Source: Chloroflexota bacterium (GTDB lineage: Bacteria > Chloroflexota > Dehalococcoidia > DSTF01 > RBG-16-68-14). From it: 64,000 nt of DNA. Positions 1 to 7,237 of the stretch are shown here, piece by piece. The first letter of the stretch is position 1. Every line of letters starts with the position of its first letter. The position numbers and the translations under genes were made by a program. The notes below the pieces were generated by a model, which ran no database searches, had not been told where the DNA came from, and saw only the letters and a list, made by a program, of their open reading frames with translations. The stretch lies in the NCBI GenBank assembly GCA_029262675.1, contig JAJCYW010000016.1, forward strand, positions 62,001 through 126,000, written 5' to 3'.

Positions 1-90
1 AGATTCACCACCCCCACCGCACGCGGCGGCCAGCAGCGCGGCGGCTGCTAGTAGCAGCAGCGTTCCGATAGCGGCGGCGAGTCTGTTCAA
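1..90 (-). CDS. lipoprotein, N-terminal 30 codons (runs off left edge)
   Basis: Reading leftwards from a TTG at 88-90 gives a lipoprotein signal peptide: MNRL, a hydrophobic Ala/Leu stretch, then the lipobox LAAAC, with the lipidated Cys at about residue 24 and a Gly-rich linker. A GAGGAG-type ribosome site sits about 7 bases before the TTG. The start region is nearly identical to that of the lipoprotein gene at 2247-2987, including the TTG and the upstream bases, so the two are paralogues or a duplication. The mature domain is outside the window and its function cannot be told. Confidence 0.75.
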   Translation of the reverse strand, partial: MNRLAAAIGTLLLLAAAALLAAACGGGGES

Positions 91-193
91 CGTGGCTCTC
101 CTCTCGCCAGAGTACGGGCGTTGGTGTATTGTACCACGGCCAGCCGACCCCGGGACGCTGCCTGCGCGGGCATCCTTGGCAAAGATAGCTGCG

Positions 194-976
194 TTACGTG
201 AGGCGCAGCGTGCGGATGGCGAGCGGTTCGGTTTTGCCCGTTACGGTGACTTCCTGGCGTGGCAGGTCAGGGTGACGATCTCGGACCTCTGCGTAGACCG
301 ACTCGCCAAGGACCGCCTCGCCGCCCTTCGCCAGGCCCTGCAGTCGTGCTGCTGTGTTCACCGCGTCACCAAGCGCTGTCAGGTCGACCATGCCATCGGC
401 GCCCACATTGCCAACATAGGCCGGTCCCGCATGCACACCGACCCCTACGTCTAGCCAGGGTTCGCTCTCGGAACCGTAACCGAACGCTTCCAGCAGGTCG
501 GTCGCTGCTCGCGCCGCTCGGCAGCGATACTGCTTGCCGGCGATGCCAGGTATGAACAGCGCCATCACCTCGTCGCCGATGAGCTTGTCGATAATGGCGT
601 CGTGCTTGACCAGCGCTCGCGTCGCCGCCAGGTAGAAGCGATTCATCAGCTCGGCAAACTCCTTCGCGGTCATCCGCTCCGCCAGCCTTGTGGAGCCTCG
701 AACATCGGCGAAGAGCACGGCGATGTCTATCTCGGCTCCTCCGGGAGGCAATCGGTCACAGCACGCGCTGCAAACGTTCGGGTTCTTGGGCGACGGGCTG
801 AAGCCGAACAAGCCGACCACCTTCCCGCCGACACCCCCGAACGGGTTGTAGCAGAGCTTGCACCGCGGCTCGCTGGGCATGTGCCTGAAAAAGGCGTGGA
901 GCCAGCGAAGCGTGTGGCCCTCTAGGAGCAGGCTCCGCCACTTGGCTTCGAGTTCAGGCGATGTTGGATTCGACAT
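194..976 (-). CDS. class III adenylate cyclase with N-terminal zinc-ribbon-like motif
   Basis: This 260-residue protein is likely an adenylate cyclase making cAMP from ATP. Residues about 82-260 form the class III cyclase domain. Metal-binding Asp91 lies in FADVRGST and Asp135 in KLIGDE. Lys131 and Asp204 (TALGD) fit adenine selection, and Asn207 and Arg211 are the transition-state residues. Two cysteine pairs, CKLC (39-42) and CSAC (69-72), precede it and probably bind zinc; I saw no transmembrane segment. I chose the ATG at 976 because GGAGG precedes it closely; a longer frame extends upstream without support. It is divergent from the gene at 1145. Confidence 0.88.
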   Translation of the reverse strand: MSNPTSPELEAKWRSLLLEGHTLRWLHAFFRHMPSEPRCKLCYNPFGGVGGKVVGLFGFSPSPKNPNVCSACCDRLPPGGAEIDIAVLFADVRGSTRLAERMTAKEFAELMNRFYLAATRALVKHDAIIDKLIGDEVMALFIPGIAGKQYRCRAARAATDLLEAFGYGSESEPWLDVGVGVHAGPAYVGNVGADGMVDLTALGDAVNTAARLQGLAKGGEAVLGESVYAEVRDRHPDLPRQEVTVTGKTEPLAIRTLRLT

Positions 977-1144
977 GGGCCCTCCCTTGTCGGAGTATAG
1001 CAGCGAGCGGGCTGCGCCCGTCGCTTCCGGGTTCAGCAGTCTGTCACGCGGCGGCATTCGCCGTTCCCGGCTTCTATTGACCCTAGACGCGCTGCGCTCT
1101 ACGATGTGCTCTATTAGCCAGAAGGATTCAGGGAGGGAGAACAA

Positions 1145-2062
1145 TTGCGAACATACTCTAAGAAACTACTGTTTATATTCGTCGCGCTGCTCGCCGCTGC
1201 GCTCGCCGTTGCCGCGGTGGCATGTGACGATGACGAGGACGGCGCCGACGGCGGAGAACCGACCGCGACCGCAACACCGGCGGAGATTCCCGTCGTTTCG
1301 TTCAACGCGACAGATTACGAGTACGACGCGCCTGCCAGCATCGCTGGCGGGCTGACGCAGCTGTCGATGTCGAATGGCGGCAGCGAAGACCACAACGCCG
1401 TGTTCGTCCGCCTGAACGACGGCGTCACGTTCGGCGACTTCACGGGCGCGCTTGCCGACGTCGCGGCGGAAGCCGACCTAGAGGGGATCGGCACGCTCGT
1501 CAGCGGGCCCGGCGCGGGCCCGGGCGGTGCCAGCGACGTTGTCATCGACCTAGCGGCCGGGAGCTACGCCGTTCTCTGCACCGTGCCGGACGCGGAGTTC
1601 GTGCCGCACTTCGCGCTGGGCATGGTGCAGGAGCTGGAGGTGACTGAGGCGCGCGCAGAGCAGCCGGAACCGCCGAAGGCCGACGTCACCGTGCGGCTGA
1701 ACGACTTCGCATTCGATGCGCCGGACACCTTGCCGGCCGGCCCGACGACGTTCGAGGTGGTGAACGACGGACCGCAGTTACACGAGATGGTCGTCGCCGC
1801 GCTGGATGAGGGCTTCACCGCCGACGACCTGGTCGCCTTGCTGCTGTCGACGGAGCCGCCGCCGCCGGACGCCGGCCCGCCGCCGTTTGCACTCATCGGC
1901 GCCGCGGTTACGATGAGCACGGGCGAGTCCGCGCTCACGCCGGTGGACCTGGAGGCCGGGAACTATGCGATGATCTGCTTCGTCGGTGACCCGGATTCTG
2001 GCGCGCCGCACTTCATCCTCGGCATGGTGGACTCGTTCACGGTCGAACAGCAGGACACGTAA
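1145..2062 (+). CDS. membrane-anchored tandem cupredoxin-like protein
   Basis: A 305-residue exported protein. The N-terminus has a signal sequence ending in an AAVAC lipobox (Cys about residue 27) followed by an acidic and Thr/Pro linker. Two homologous halves follow, about 45-165 and 180-302. Each looks like a cupredoxin, with an upstream His (DHNAVF; LHEMVV) and a C-terminal C-x10-H-x4-M motif (CTVPD...HFALGM; CFVGD...HFILGM). This could supply type-1 copper ligands twice, but the Cys-His spacing is longer than in classic blue copper proteins, so copper binding is inferred. The start is TTG with GGGAGG upstream. Function may be electron transfer or copper handling at the cell surface. Confidence 0.75.
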   Translation: MRTYSKKLLFIFVALLAAALAVAAVACDDDEDGADGGEPTATATPAEIPVVSFNATDYEYDAPASIAGGLTQLSMSNGGSEDHNAVFVRLNDGVTFGDFTGALADVAAEADLEGIGTLVSGPGAGPGGASDVVIDLAAGSYAVLCTVPDAEFVPHFALGMVQELEVTEARAEQPEPPKADVTVRLNDFAFDAPDTLPAGPTTFEVVNDGPQLHEMVVAALDEGFTADDLVALLLSTEPPPPDAGPPPFALIGAAVTMSTGESALTPVDLEAGNYAMICFVGDPDSGAPHFILGMVDSFTVEQQDT

Positions 2063-2083
2063 AAAGGCTAGGCGCAGAGCTGG

Positions 2084-2109
2084 GGCCGCCCTTGGCGCGA
2101 AGGGCGGCC
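2084..2109 (+). terminator. intrinsic terminator after the cupredoxin gene
   Basis: A perfect 10-bp stem (GGCCGCCCTT with AAGGGCGGCC, 6-base loop) begins about 20 bases after the stop codon and is followed by a T-rich run (TCTTTC). It fits a rho-independent terminator for the gene at 1145. Confidence 0.75.
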
Positions 2110-2126
2110 TCTTTCATCCATACTCC

Positions 2127-2240
2127 CTACCGCTCCAACTCCGCCAGCATCCGCTTGTACGATGCCACGCGCGACTTGAGGAAGGGATCGAGGTGTGAGG
2201 CAGCCCGAACCGCACAGTCCGGCTCCGCGCGGTGGCGGCA
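2127..2240 (-). pseudogene. detached copy of the 3' end of rsgA (37 codons plus stop)
   Basis: This stretch reads, in frame to a TAG stop, as the last 37 residues of RsgA (from CRHRAEPDCAV to LAELER). The intact gene ends at 3036. By my count about 14 of 114 bases differ but only 3 residues change, so most differences are synonymous. The copy therefore diverged as coding DNA before being cut off. The lipoprotein gene at 2247-2987 lies exactly between this tail and the intact rsgA 3' end. Confidence 0.9.
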
Positions 2241-2246
2241 AGGGAG

Positions 2247-2987
2247 TTAGTTCTCCAGAACCTCCCAGAGAATGTTGTCTGAGTACTCAATGAGCGTTTC
2301 TACGCCATCGGAGTCTACGACCCAGTCTTCTGACCGGTATCTCTGCATCGGCTGTGCAAGGTACTGCCGCTGGATTTTCTCGACAGGCTGGAGATCGTAG
2401 AGGTAGGGGGCTGAGAACGAGCTCGGAGAAGCAGGCGGATTCGCTCGGCCACTGAACGGCGAGCGGTCCTCTATGAGGAGGAACTCGGTACCGTCAAGGG
2501 TGACGAGGGGCGCGTCTGGATGCTCATCTATCTCTTCCTGCATCAGATCGTACGCGCTAACCAGTCGCTCTCGGAATGAGTTGAGTGTTGGATTCTCGAA
2601 CATCCCTGCCAAGCGGTCCGTCTCCACTCCATCCGCGTCTCGGTACACGGCGTCTACTCCGTCCATTTCAGCACTTGAAAGGAGTTCGCCGTCTTCAGAT
2701 CGGGTTTCGCCAACGAGGCTGGACAGGTTGCCGTCCTCGTCAAACACCATCCACGCCTCCGTTATCTTCGTTTCAGGCCCGTTCTCGGGAAAATGCTCAG
2801 CGTAGATGTCTGCCGCCGGCCCGTAGCGGCGGTACTTCGCTTCGATGGTATGTAGGGTCGTGCCGGGCTCCAAGTCTCGAGGATCGTTCGATACGACCAC
2901 AACCGAGTCCGACGAGCACGCGGCGGCCAGCAGCGCGGCGATAGCGGCGAGCAACAGCGTTCCGATAGCGGCAGCGAGTCTATTCAA
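2247..2987 (-). CDS. lipoprotein of unknown function
   Basis: A 246-residue lipoprotein. The signal sequence MNRLAAAIG... ends in the lipobox LAAAC (Cys about 24), followed by a mature domain of about 220 residues that I do not recognise. It is rich in Glu/Asp/Tyr and has a possible beta-sheet character (EAKYRRYGPAADIYAE; TLDGTEFLLIEDRS). I chose TTG at 2985-2987, with GAGGAG seven bases upstream; an ATG 13 codons earlier lacks a ribosome site. A TATAAT hexamer (minus strand, 3025-3030) lies just upstream, between the gene and the rsgA stop. Its start is paralogous to the left-edge lipoprotein. It is flanked by rsgA and an rsgA tail copy, so it looks inserted. Confidence 0.7.
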   Translation of the reverse strand: MNRLAAAIGTLLLAAIAALLAAACSSDSVVVVSNDPRDLEPGTTLHTIEAKYRRYGPAADIYAEHFPENGPETKITEAWMVFDEDGNLSSLVGETRSEDGELLSSAEMDGVDAVYRDADGVETDRLAGMFENPTLNSFRERLVSAYDLMQEEIDEHPDAPLVTLDGTEFLLIEDRSPFSGRANPPASPSSFSAPYLYDLQPVEKIQRQYLAQPMQRYRSEDWVVDSDGVETLIEYSDNILWEVLEN

Positions 2988-3035
2988 CGTGACTCTCCTC
3001 TCGCCAGAGTATGGATGCTGGCTCATTATACCGTC

Positions 3036-4217
3036 CTACCGCTCCAGCTCCGCCAGCATCCCCTTATACGACGCCACGCGCGCCTTCAGGAAGGGGTCCA
3101 GGTGCGCGGCCGCCCGAACGGCGCAGTCCGGCTCGGCGCGGTGGCGGCAGTCGCCGAACGCACAGCCGCCGGCGAGCGCGTCGATGTCCGGGAAGTGCGT
3201 CGCCAGCTCGCGCGGCGGCATGCCGCGCACGCCGAACGCGCGGATGCCGGGCGAGTCGACGACGAACGTATCCGGCGTCGAGAGCGGTAGCAGCCTCGCC
3301 GAAGACGTCGTATGGCGGCCCTTGCCCTGCCCGGCCTTCGTCTCGGTCACGCCGCCGATGCGCAGCGACAGGCCCGGCTCCAGTGCGTTCAGCAGCGAAC
3401 TCTTGCCCACGCCCGAGTGCCCCGTGAACAGCGAGACAGTGCCCGCGATGCACTCGCGCGCGGCGTCGACGCCGTCGCCGGTCTCCGCACTGGTGCGCAG
3501 GACGCGGGTGCCGAGCCGCTCGTAGCCCGCCAGGCTGGCCGCAACGGCGTCCGGCACGCCGAGGTCGGTCTTGTTGAGGCAGATCACGGCCTCCAGCCCG
3601 TCGCGGGAGGCGGCGACGAGGTAGCGGTCGAGCAACCGCGGCCGGTAGGGCGGCTCGGCCGGCGAGCAGACGACAACGACGAGGTCGATGTTCGCCGCCA
3701 GCACGTGCGCGACCGCAGATGCCTCATGACGGCCAGCTTCGTACACGTCGCGGCTGAGGCCGGAGCGCCGGGGCGCGATCGACGCGATGCGGGCCGTGTC
3801 GCTGCGCGCGACCGCCTCCAGCTCCACGCGGTCGCCGACAGCGAGCGGGCTGCGCGTGCCGTCGGCCGCTCGACTGCCCTTAGGCAGCAGAGCGCGCACC
3901 GTGCGGCCGCGGTACATCACGAGCGAATCGCCGGAGCGCACTTCGATGACAGTGCCCGTCTCGGCTGGCTCAGGTGCTACTGTGTCCGCCTGTGAGGCGG
4001 GTTGGGCCGGCTTCACCCGCTCCGCCCTGCGGATCTTCTCCGTGGTGAAGTAGTCTTCGTCGGCCTCGTCCCAGTCGTTGCGCCTGGGCCCGCGCGACCT
4101 GTCGGACGTGCTATCTGGGCGTTTTCCGCCCTGTTGCTTCAATTGCTGGCGGCGGCCCTTGTTCTCGAACATCTTCTTGATGGAGCGGACCTGACGATTG
4201 GTGAGCTTCTCTGACAT
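3036..4217 (-). CDS. rsgA: ribosome small subunit-dependent GTPase RsgA
   Basis: A 393-residue circularly permuted GTPase acting in late 30S subunit maturation. After a charged, Lys/Arg-rich N-terminal extension (1-85) comes an OB-fold region (about 88-150). The permuted GTPase motifs are G4 NKTD (215-218), G1 GHSGVGKS (266-273), G2 GRHTT (300-304) and G3 DSPG (321-324). A C-terminal zinc site follows (Cys352, Cys357, His359, Cys365). ATG at 4217 is chosen because GAGGAG sits four bases upstream; the frame stays open further but without support. It is preceded by a promoter, a 20-residue leader ORF and tandem hairpins ending in a terminator (4271-4476). Confidence 0.95.
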   Translation of the reverse strand: MSEKLTNRQVRSIKKMFENKGRRQQLKQQGGKRPDSTSDRSRGPRRNDWDEADEDYFTTEKIRRAERVKPAQPASQADTVAPEPAETGTVIEVRSGDSLVMYRGRTVRALLPKGSRAADGTRSPLAVGDRVELEAVARSDTARIASIAPRRSGLSRDVYEAGRHEASAVAHVLAANIDLVVVVCSPAEPPYRPRLLDRYLVAASRDGLEAVICLNKTDLGVPDAVAASLAGYERLGTRVLRTSAETGDGVDAARECIAGTVSLFTGHSGVGKSSLLNALEPGLSLRIGGVTETKAGQGKGRHTTSSARLLPLSTPDTFVVDSPGIRAFGVRGMPPRELATHFPDIDALAGGCAFGDCRHRAEPDCAVRAAAHLDPFLKARVASYKGMLAELER

Positions 4218-4270
4218 TGCACTCCTCGCGCTAGTGTGTCTGCGATCCCCTCTCAAAAGATGCCGGGGGC

Positions 4271-4328
4271 AAACAAAAACGACCGGGCTGGAACCGGTCG
4301 TATGAACGACCGGGCGTACCCTGGTCGT
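4271..4328 (-). promoter_or_regulatory. candidate transcription attenuator in the rsgA leader
   Basis: In the minus-strand RNA four segments follow one another. A (4323-4328) pairs with B (4306-4311, extended by CCC/GGG). C (4294-4301) pairs with D (4279-4286) as an 8-bp stem followed by TTTTTGTTT, a good intrinsic terminator. B can instead pair with C over 8 bp (CCGGTCGT with ACGACCGG) with a 4-base loop, which would destroy the terminator. This mutually exclusive arrangement is that of a classical attenuator. The regulating signal is unknown. Confidence 0.6.
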
Positions 4329-4350
4329 CCAGCACAGGAGCGGCTGCTCC

Positions 4351-4413
4351 CTACGCGACGAAGGCCCGGGTACGCAGATATGCGTTGGCAACTGTCAAAA
4401 CAACTTGAGCCAT
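4351..4413 (-). CDS. 20-residue leader peptide upstream of rsgA
   Basis: The small ORF MAQVVLTVANAYLRTRAFVA starts at ATG 4413 with a near-perfect AAAGGAGG ribosome site 8 bases upstream and ends in TAG. It lies about 27 bases after a predicted transcription start and about 22 bases before the first attenuator hairpin. That is where a regulatory leader ORF is expected. It shows no run of one amino acid, so if it works by stalling, the cue may be a ribosome-targeting drug or ribosome state and not amino-acid starvation. Coding status is inferred from signals only. Confidence 0.55.
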   Translation of the reverse strand: MAQVVLTVANAYLRTRAFVA

Positions 4414-4446
4414 TCCTCGGGCCTCCTTTCTTGCTAGTGTGCCGCG

Positions 4447-4476
4447 ATCCTACCAGTCCTCCGCGCGGGCTGTCAA
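4447..4476 (-). promoter_or_regulatory. sigma70-type promoter for the leader peptide and rsgA
   Basis: On the minus strand a perfect -35 (TTGACA, 4471-4476) is separated by 18 bp from TAGGAT (4447-4452). Transcription would start near 4440 and give an untranslated leader of about 220 bases before the rsgA ATG. Confidence 0.6.
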
Positions 4477-4489
4477 TACGTGGCAAGCC

Positions 4490-4517
4490 GTAGGGGCGAT
4501 TCGCGAATCGCCCCTAC
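4490..4517. repeat. 28-bp perfect palindrome
   Basis: The sequence from 4490 to 4517 is a perfect inverted repeat with no spacer (half site GTAGGGGCGATTCG). It lies between the convergently spaced rsgA promoter and the 3' end of the oxidoreductase gene. It resembles dispersed palindromic repeats found in intergenic DNA of several phyla and could also act as a terminator or boundary for 4609-5454. Confidence 0.7.
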
Positions 4518-4608
4518 ATTGCTCCTTCGCACTACGTAATCTCCACATTACGCGCCGCTGTAGTACATCCTGCAGAGCTTTTCCCGCCGACGGGAACAAC
4601 TTCCGCAC

Positions 4609-5454
4609 TTACGCCATCAGCTTCGCGTAGTTGTCCAGAATCGGCTCCACCTTGTCGCGCTCGGCGGGCGGCAGCCAGAAGACCGCGCGTTCGACGCCCG
4701 CCTCCTCCAGCTTCTCGAGGCCTTCGCGGTCGGCCGGCGCGCCGAACGTCGATATCGAGATCGAGGATGGGTCGCGGCCGGCCTCTTCGGCGCGATGTCG
4801 CAGGTCGGCGATCTTCTCCGGCAGCCCAGGGCCGCCCGAGGGCCGCCCGAGGATCGGCATCCAGCCGTCGCCGTACTCGATCACGCGGGCGATCGTGCGC
4901 GGGCCGTCGCCGCCCATGATCACGGGCGGGTGTGGCTTCTGCACCGGCTTCGGGTAGGCCCAGACAGCGTCGAAGTCGACGAATTCGCCATGGTACTCGG
5001 CCTCTTCCTTCGTCCAGATCTCCTTCATGGCAAGGATGTGCTCGCGCATGATGCGCCAGCGCTGGCGGAACGGCGTGCCGTGGTTCTCCATCTCCTCCGC
5101 GTTCCAGCCGCCGCCGATGCCGAACAGGAAGCGCCCGTTCGATAGGAAGTCCAGGCTGGCGACCGATTTGGCCGTCGTGATTGGGTCGCGCTGAATGATC
5201 AGGCAGATGCCCGTGGCGACCATGAGCGTCGTCGTCGCCATCGCCGCCGCCGTCAGCGCGACGAAGGGGTCGTGCGTGTGCCAGTACTCCTGTGGCAGGT
5301 CGGGGCCGCCGGGCCACGGCGTGCGGCGGCTGGCCGGGATGTGCGTGTGCTCCGGCGCCCAGTACGACTCGAAGCCGCGCTCCTCCATCATCTTCGCCAG
5401 CTCATCCGGACGGAGCGCGTAGTCGGTCGGGAACATCGTCGCGCCATAGAGCAT
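4609..5454 (-). CDS. LLM-class F420-dependent oxidoreductase
   Basis: A 281-residue luciferase-like monooxygenase-fold (TIM-barrel) protein of the F420-dependent oxidoreductase group. Typical elements are YWAPEHTHIP near residue 31, the ATGICLIIQRDPI strand near 80, GRFLFGIGGGWNAEE near 105, the PPVIMGGDGPR segment near 177 and the GDGWMPI loop near 194. The substrate cannot be read from sequence; relatives use F420 or FMN to oxidise alcohols or reduce small molecules. AGGAGG sits 8 bases before the ATG. It is monocistronic and divergent from panD. Confidence 0.88.
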   Translation of the reverse strand: MLYGATMFPTDYALRPDELAKMMEERGFESYWAPEHTHIPASRRTPWPGGPDLPQEYWHTHDPFVALTAAAMATTTLMVATGICLIIQRDPITTAKSVASLDFLSNGRFLFGIGGGWNAEEMENHGTPFRQRWRIMREHILAMKEIWTKEEAEYHGEFVDFDAVWAYPKPVQKPHPPVIMGGDGPRTIARVIEYGDGWMPILGRPSGGPGLPEKIADLRHRAEEAGRDPSSISISTFGAPADREGLEKLEEAGVERAVFWLPPAERDKVEPILDNYAKLMA

Positions 5455-5627
5455 GGGAAGGACCTCCTCGGTTGTCGGCTTGTGGGAACGCGACTATGGT
5501 TGCTTGAACGCAGCCGGGATGTCAACCAGCGTAGATGTAGGAGGAGTGTTGATTGCTTGCCTTCTCTTCCATGCTCGCCCGCGGTTCACGTGGCTCTTCG
5601 CTGTCGGCCCTGGTAGGGCTGCTCCCC

Positions 5628-5655
5628 TTGACAATCCTACCCGCCTTGCTACACT
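5628..5655 (+). promoter_or_regulatory. promoter of the pan operon
   Basis: TTGACA (5628-5633) and TACACT (5650-5655) are spaced by 16 bp. They lie about 170 bases upstream of the panD start, leaving a long leader. Confidence 0.5.
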
Positions 5656-5823
5656 AGGGCTGCCGGCGATCCGCCCGAGGCGGACGCCGAGCGGGTGAAC
5701 AACGGAACGGCACATCCGCTGCTTGGATCCTTAGCGACCGAGACGGCGCAATCGCAGAACGACTCGCGCCCTTTCGGCCGCGCAAGCGGCACGGACGGGC
5801 GTTTTGTTATGGGAGAACAACAG
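5656..5823 (+). promoter_or_regulatory. panD leader with terminator-like hairpin
   Basis: The leader holds a small hairpin (TCCGCC/GGCGGA, 5670-5684). At 5767-5801 is a compound hairpin (outer CGCCC/GGGCG, inner GCCGC/GCGGC on a GCAA tetraloop) followed at once by TTTTGTT. This resembles an attenuator placed about 20 bases before the panD ATG. A frame from GTG 5695 runs through this region into panD, but its ribosome site is poor, so I treat the region as untranslated. Confidence 0.4.
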
Positions 5824-6222
5824 ATGCGAACGATGCTCAAGAGCAAGATCCACCGGGCGACAGTAACAGACGCCGACCTCCACTACGAGGGCAGCGTGAC
5901 AATCGACCCCGTGCTGATGGAGGCGGCCGACCTGCTGCCGTTCGAGCAGGTGCACCTGCTCGACGTCGATAACGGCCACCGCCTCTCGACGTACGTCATC
6001 GAGGGCGAGCGCGGTCGCGGCCAGGTGATCGTCAACGGCGCCGCCGCTCACCTGATCCACAAGGGCGACACGCTGATCATCCTCAGCTACGAGATGATGT
6101 CCGACGAAGAGGTGCGCCGCTACCGGCCGAAGCTCGTCTACGTCGACGGACAGAACAACATCACGCATACCGCCGGCGAAGTGCCGCTCTCGGCGGTAGC
6201 GAAGGCGGCCGCGCCGGCCTAG
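5824..6222 (+). CDS. panD: aspartate 1-decarboxylase proenzyme
   Basis: A 132-residue pyruvoyl enzyme converting L-aspartate to beta-alanine for pantothenate synthesis. It begins [19 protein letters not shown]. The self-cleavage site Gly-Ser lies in HYEGSVTID at about residues 26-27. The family core [20 protein letters not shown] follows near residue 77. I chose ATG 5824, with GGGAG eight bases upstream; this gives the usual family length. It is the first gene of panD-panB-panC-surE. Confidence 0.95.
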   Translation: MRTMLKSKIHRATVTDADLHYEGSVTIDPVLMEAADLLPFEQVHLLDVDNGHRLSTYVIEGERGRGQVIVNGAAAHLIHKGDTLIILSYEMMSDEEVRRYRPKLVYVDGQNNITHTAGEVPLSAVAKAAAPA

Positions 6223-6239
6223 GCGCGTTTGCGGAACGC

Positions 6240-6256
6240 GGCGTTCGCGGAACGCC
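6240..6256 (+). other. intercistronic hairpin between panD and panB
   Basis: A perfect 7-bp stem (GGCGTTC/GAACGCC, loop GCG) lies in the 56-base gap between panD and panB. No T-run follows, so it may affect mRNA processing or stability and not termination. Confidence 0.4.
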
Positions 6257-6278
6257 GGAAGGTTCGGAGGAGGAAACG

Positions 6279-7208
6279 ATGAGCAGCAAGGGCCGGGTCA
6301 CAATCAGCCACATCAAGGCCATGAAGCGCCGGGGCGAACCGATCACGATGATCACCGCCTACGACTACCCTTCGGCACGCCTCGTCGAAGACGCAGAAGT
6401 CCCGATGATTCTCGTCGGCGATACGCTGGGCATGGTCGTCCTCGGCTACGACACGACGCTGCCGGTGACCATGGACGACATGCTCCACCACGTGAAGGCA
6501 GTCGTGCGCGGCACGGAAAAGACGCTCGTCGTCGCGGATATGCCGTTCATGAGCTACCAGTCGGGACCAGAGGAGGCGTTGCGCAACGCTGGCCGCTTTA
6601 TGCAAGAAGGCGGCGCTCAGGCCGTCAAGCTGGAGGGCGGCGTCACCGTCGCCGAAACCGTCCGCAAGATCGTCGATGCCGGCATCCCCGTCATGGGACA
6701 CGTCGGCCTTACGCCGCAGTCGGTCCACCAGGTGGGCGGCTGGAAGGTGCAGGGAAAGGGGCCGCGGGACGCCGTCCGCGTTATGAACGACGCGCTGGCG
6801 CTCGAGCAGGCCGGCGCATTCAGCGTCGTGCTGGAGCTGGTGCCAACGCCGCTCGCCACGCTGATCAGCAAGCGCCTGCGCGTGCCGACGATCGGCATCG
6901 GTGCGGGGCCCGGCTGCGACGGCCAGGTGCAGGTCTTCCACGACCTGCTGGGCCTCTACGGCGATTTCGTGCCGAAGCACACCCGCCAGTACGCGCAGGT
7001 CGGAAACGTAATCCGCAGCGCCATCGCGCAATACCGCGCCGACGTGGAGGCCGGCCGCTTCCCGACGGAAGAGCAGAGCTTCGGGATGGACGAGAGCGCG
7101 CTGGCCGAGTTGCTGACGACCGATGACGCCGATGACGCCACCGAACCGCGGCCCAACGGCCGCCGCGTGCCGGTGCACCTATCGATCCCTTCCGTCCCGC
7201 CGCGCTAG
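6279..7208 (+). CDS. panB: 3-methyl-2-oxobutanoate hydroxymethyltransferase
   Basis: A 309-residue TIM-barrel enzyme that adds a hydroxymethyl group from methylene-tetrahydrofolate to 2-oxoisovalerate, giving ketopantoate. Family signatures are clear: ITMITAYDYPSARL near 23, VGDTLGMVVLGYDTTLPVTMDDM near 46, KLEGG near 119 and GHVGLTPQSVHQVGG near 138. The VLELVP segment carries the catalytic Glu and IGIGAGPGCDGQVQVFHD follows. A strong GGAGGAGG site precedes the ATG. The last 30 residues are a low-complexity tail. Confidence 0.97.
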   Translation: MSSKGRVTISHIKAMKRRGEPITMITAYDYPSARLVEDAEVPMILVGDTLGMVVLGYDTTLPVTMDDMLHHVKAVVRGTEKTLVVADMPFMSYQSGPEEALRNAGRFMQEGGAQAVKLEGGVTVAETVRKIVDAGIPVMGHVGLTPQSVHQVGGWKVQGKGPRDAVRVMNDALALEQAGAFSVVLELVPTPLATLISKRLRVPTIGIGAGPGCDGQVQVFHDLLGLYGDFVPKHTRQYAQVGNVIRSAIAQYRADVEAGRFPTEEQSFGMDESALAELLTTDDADDATEPRPNGRRVPVHLSIPSVPPR

Positions 7209-7237
7209 GCGTCCTACCCATTCCCGCTCGCCGCCGC

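Noticed and set aside
5695..5823. N-terminal extension of PanD from GTG 5695
   Set aside because: It would add 43 non-conserved residues covering a terminator-like hairpin. The family length and ribosome site favour ATG 5824.
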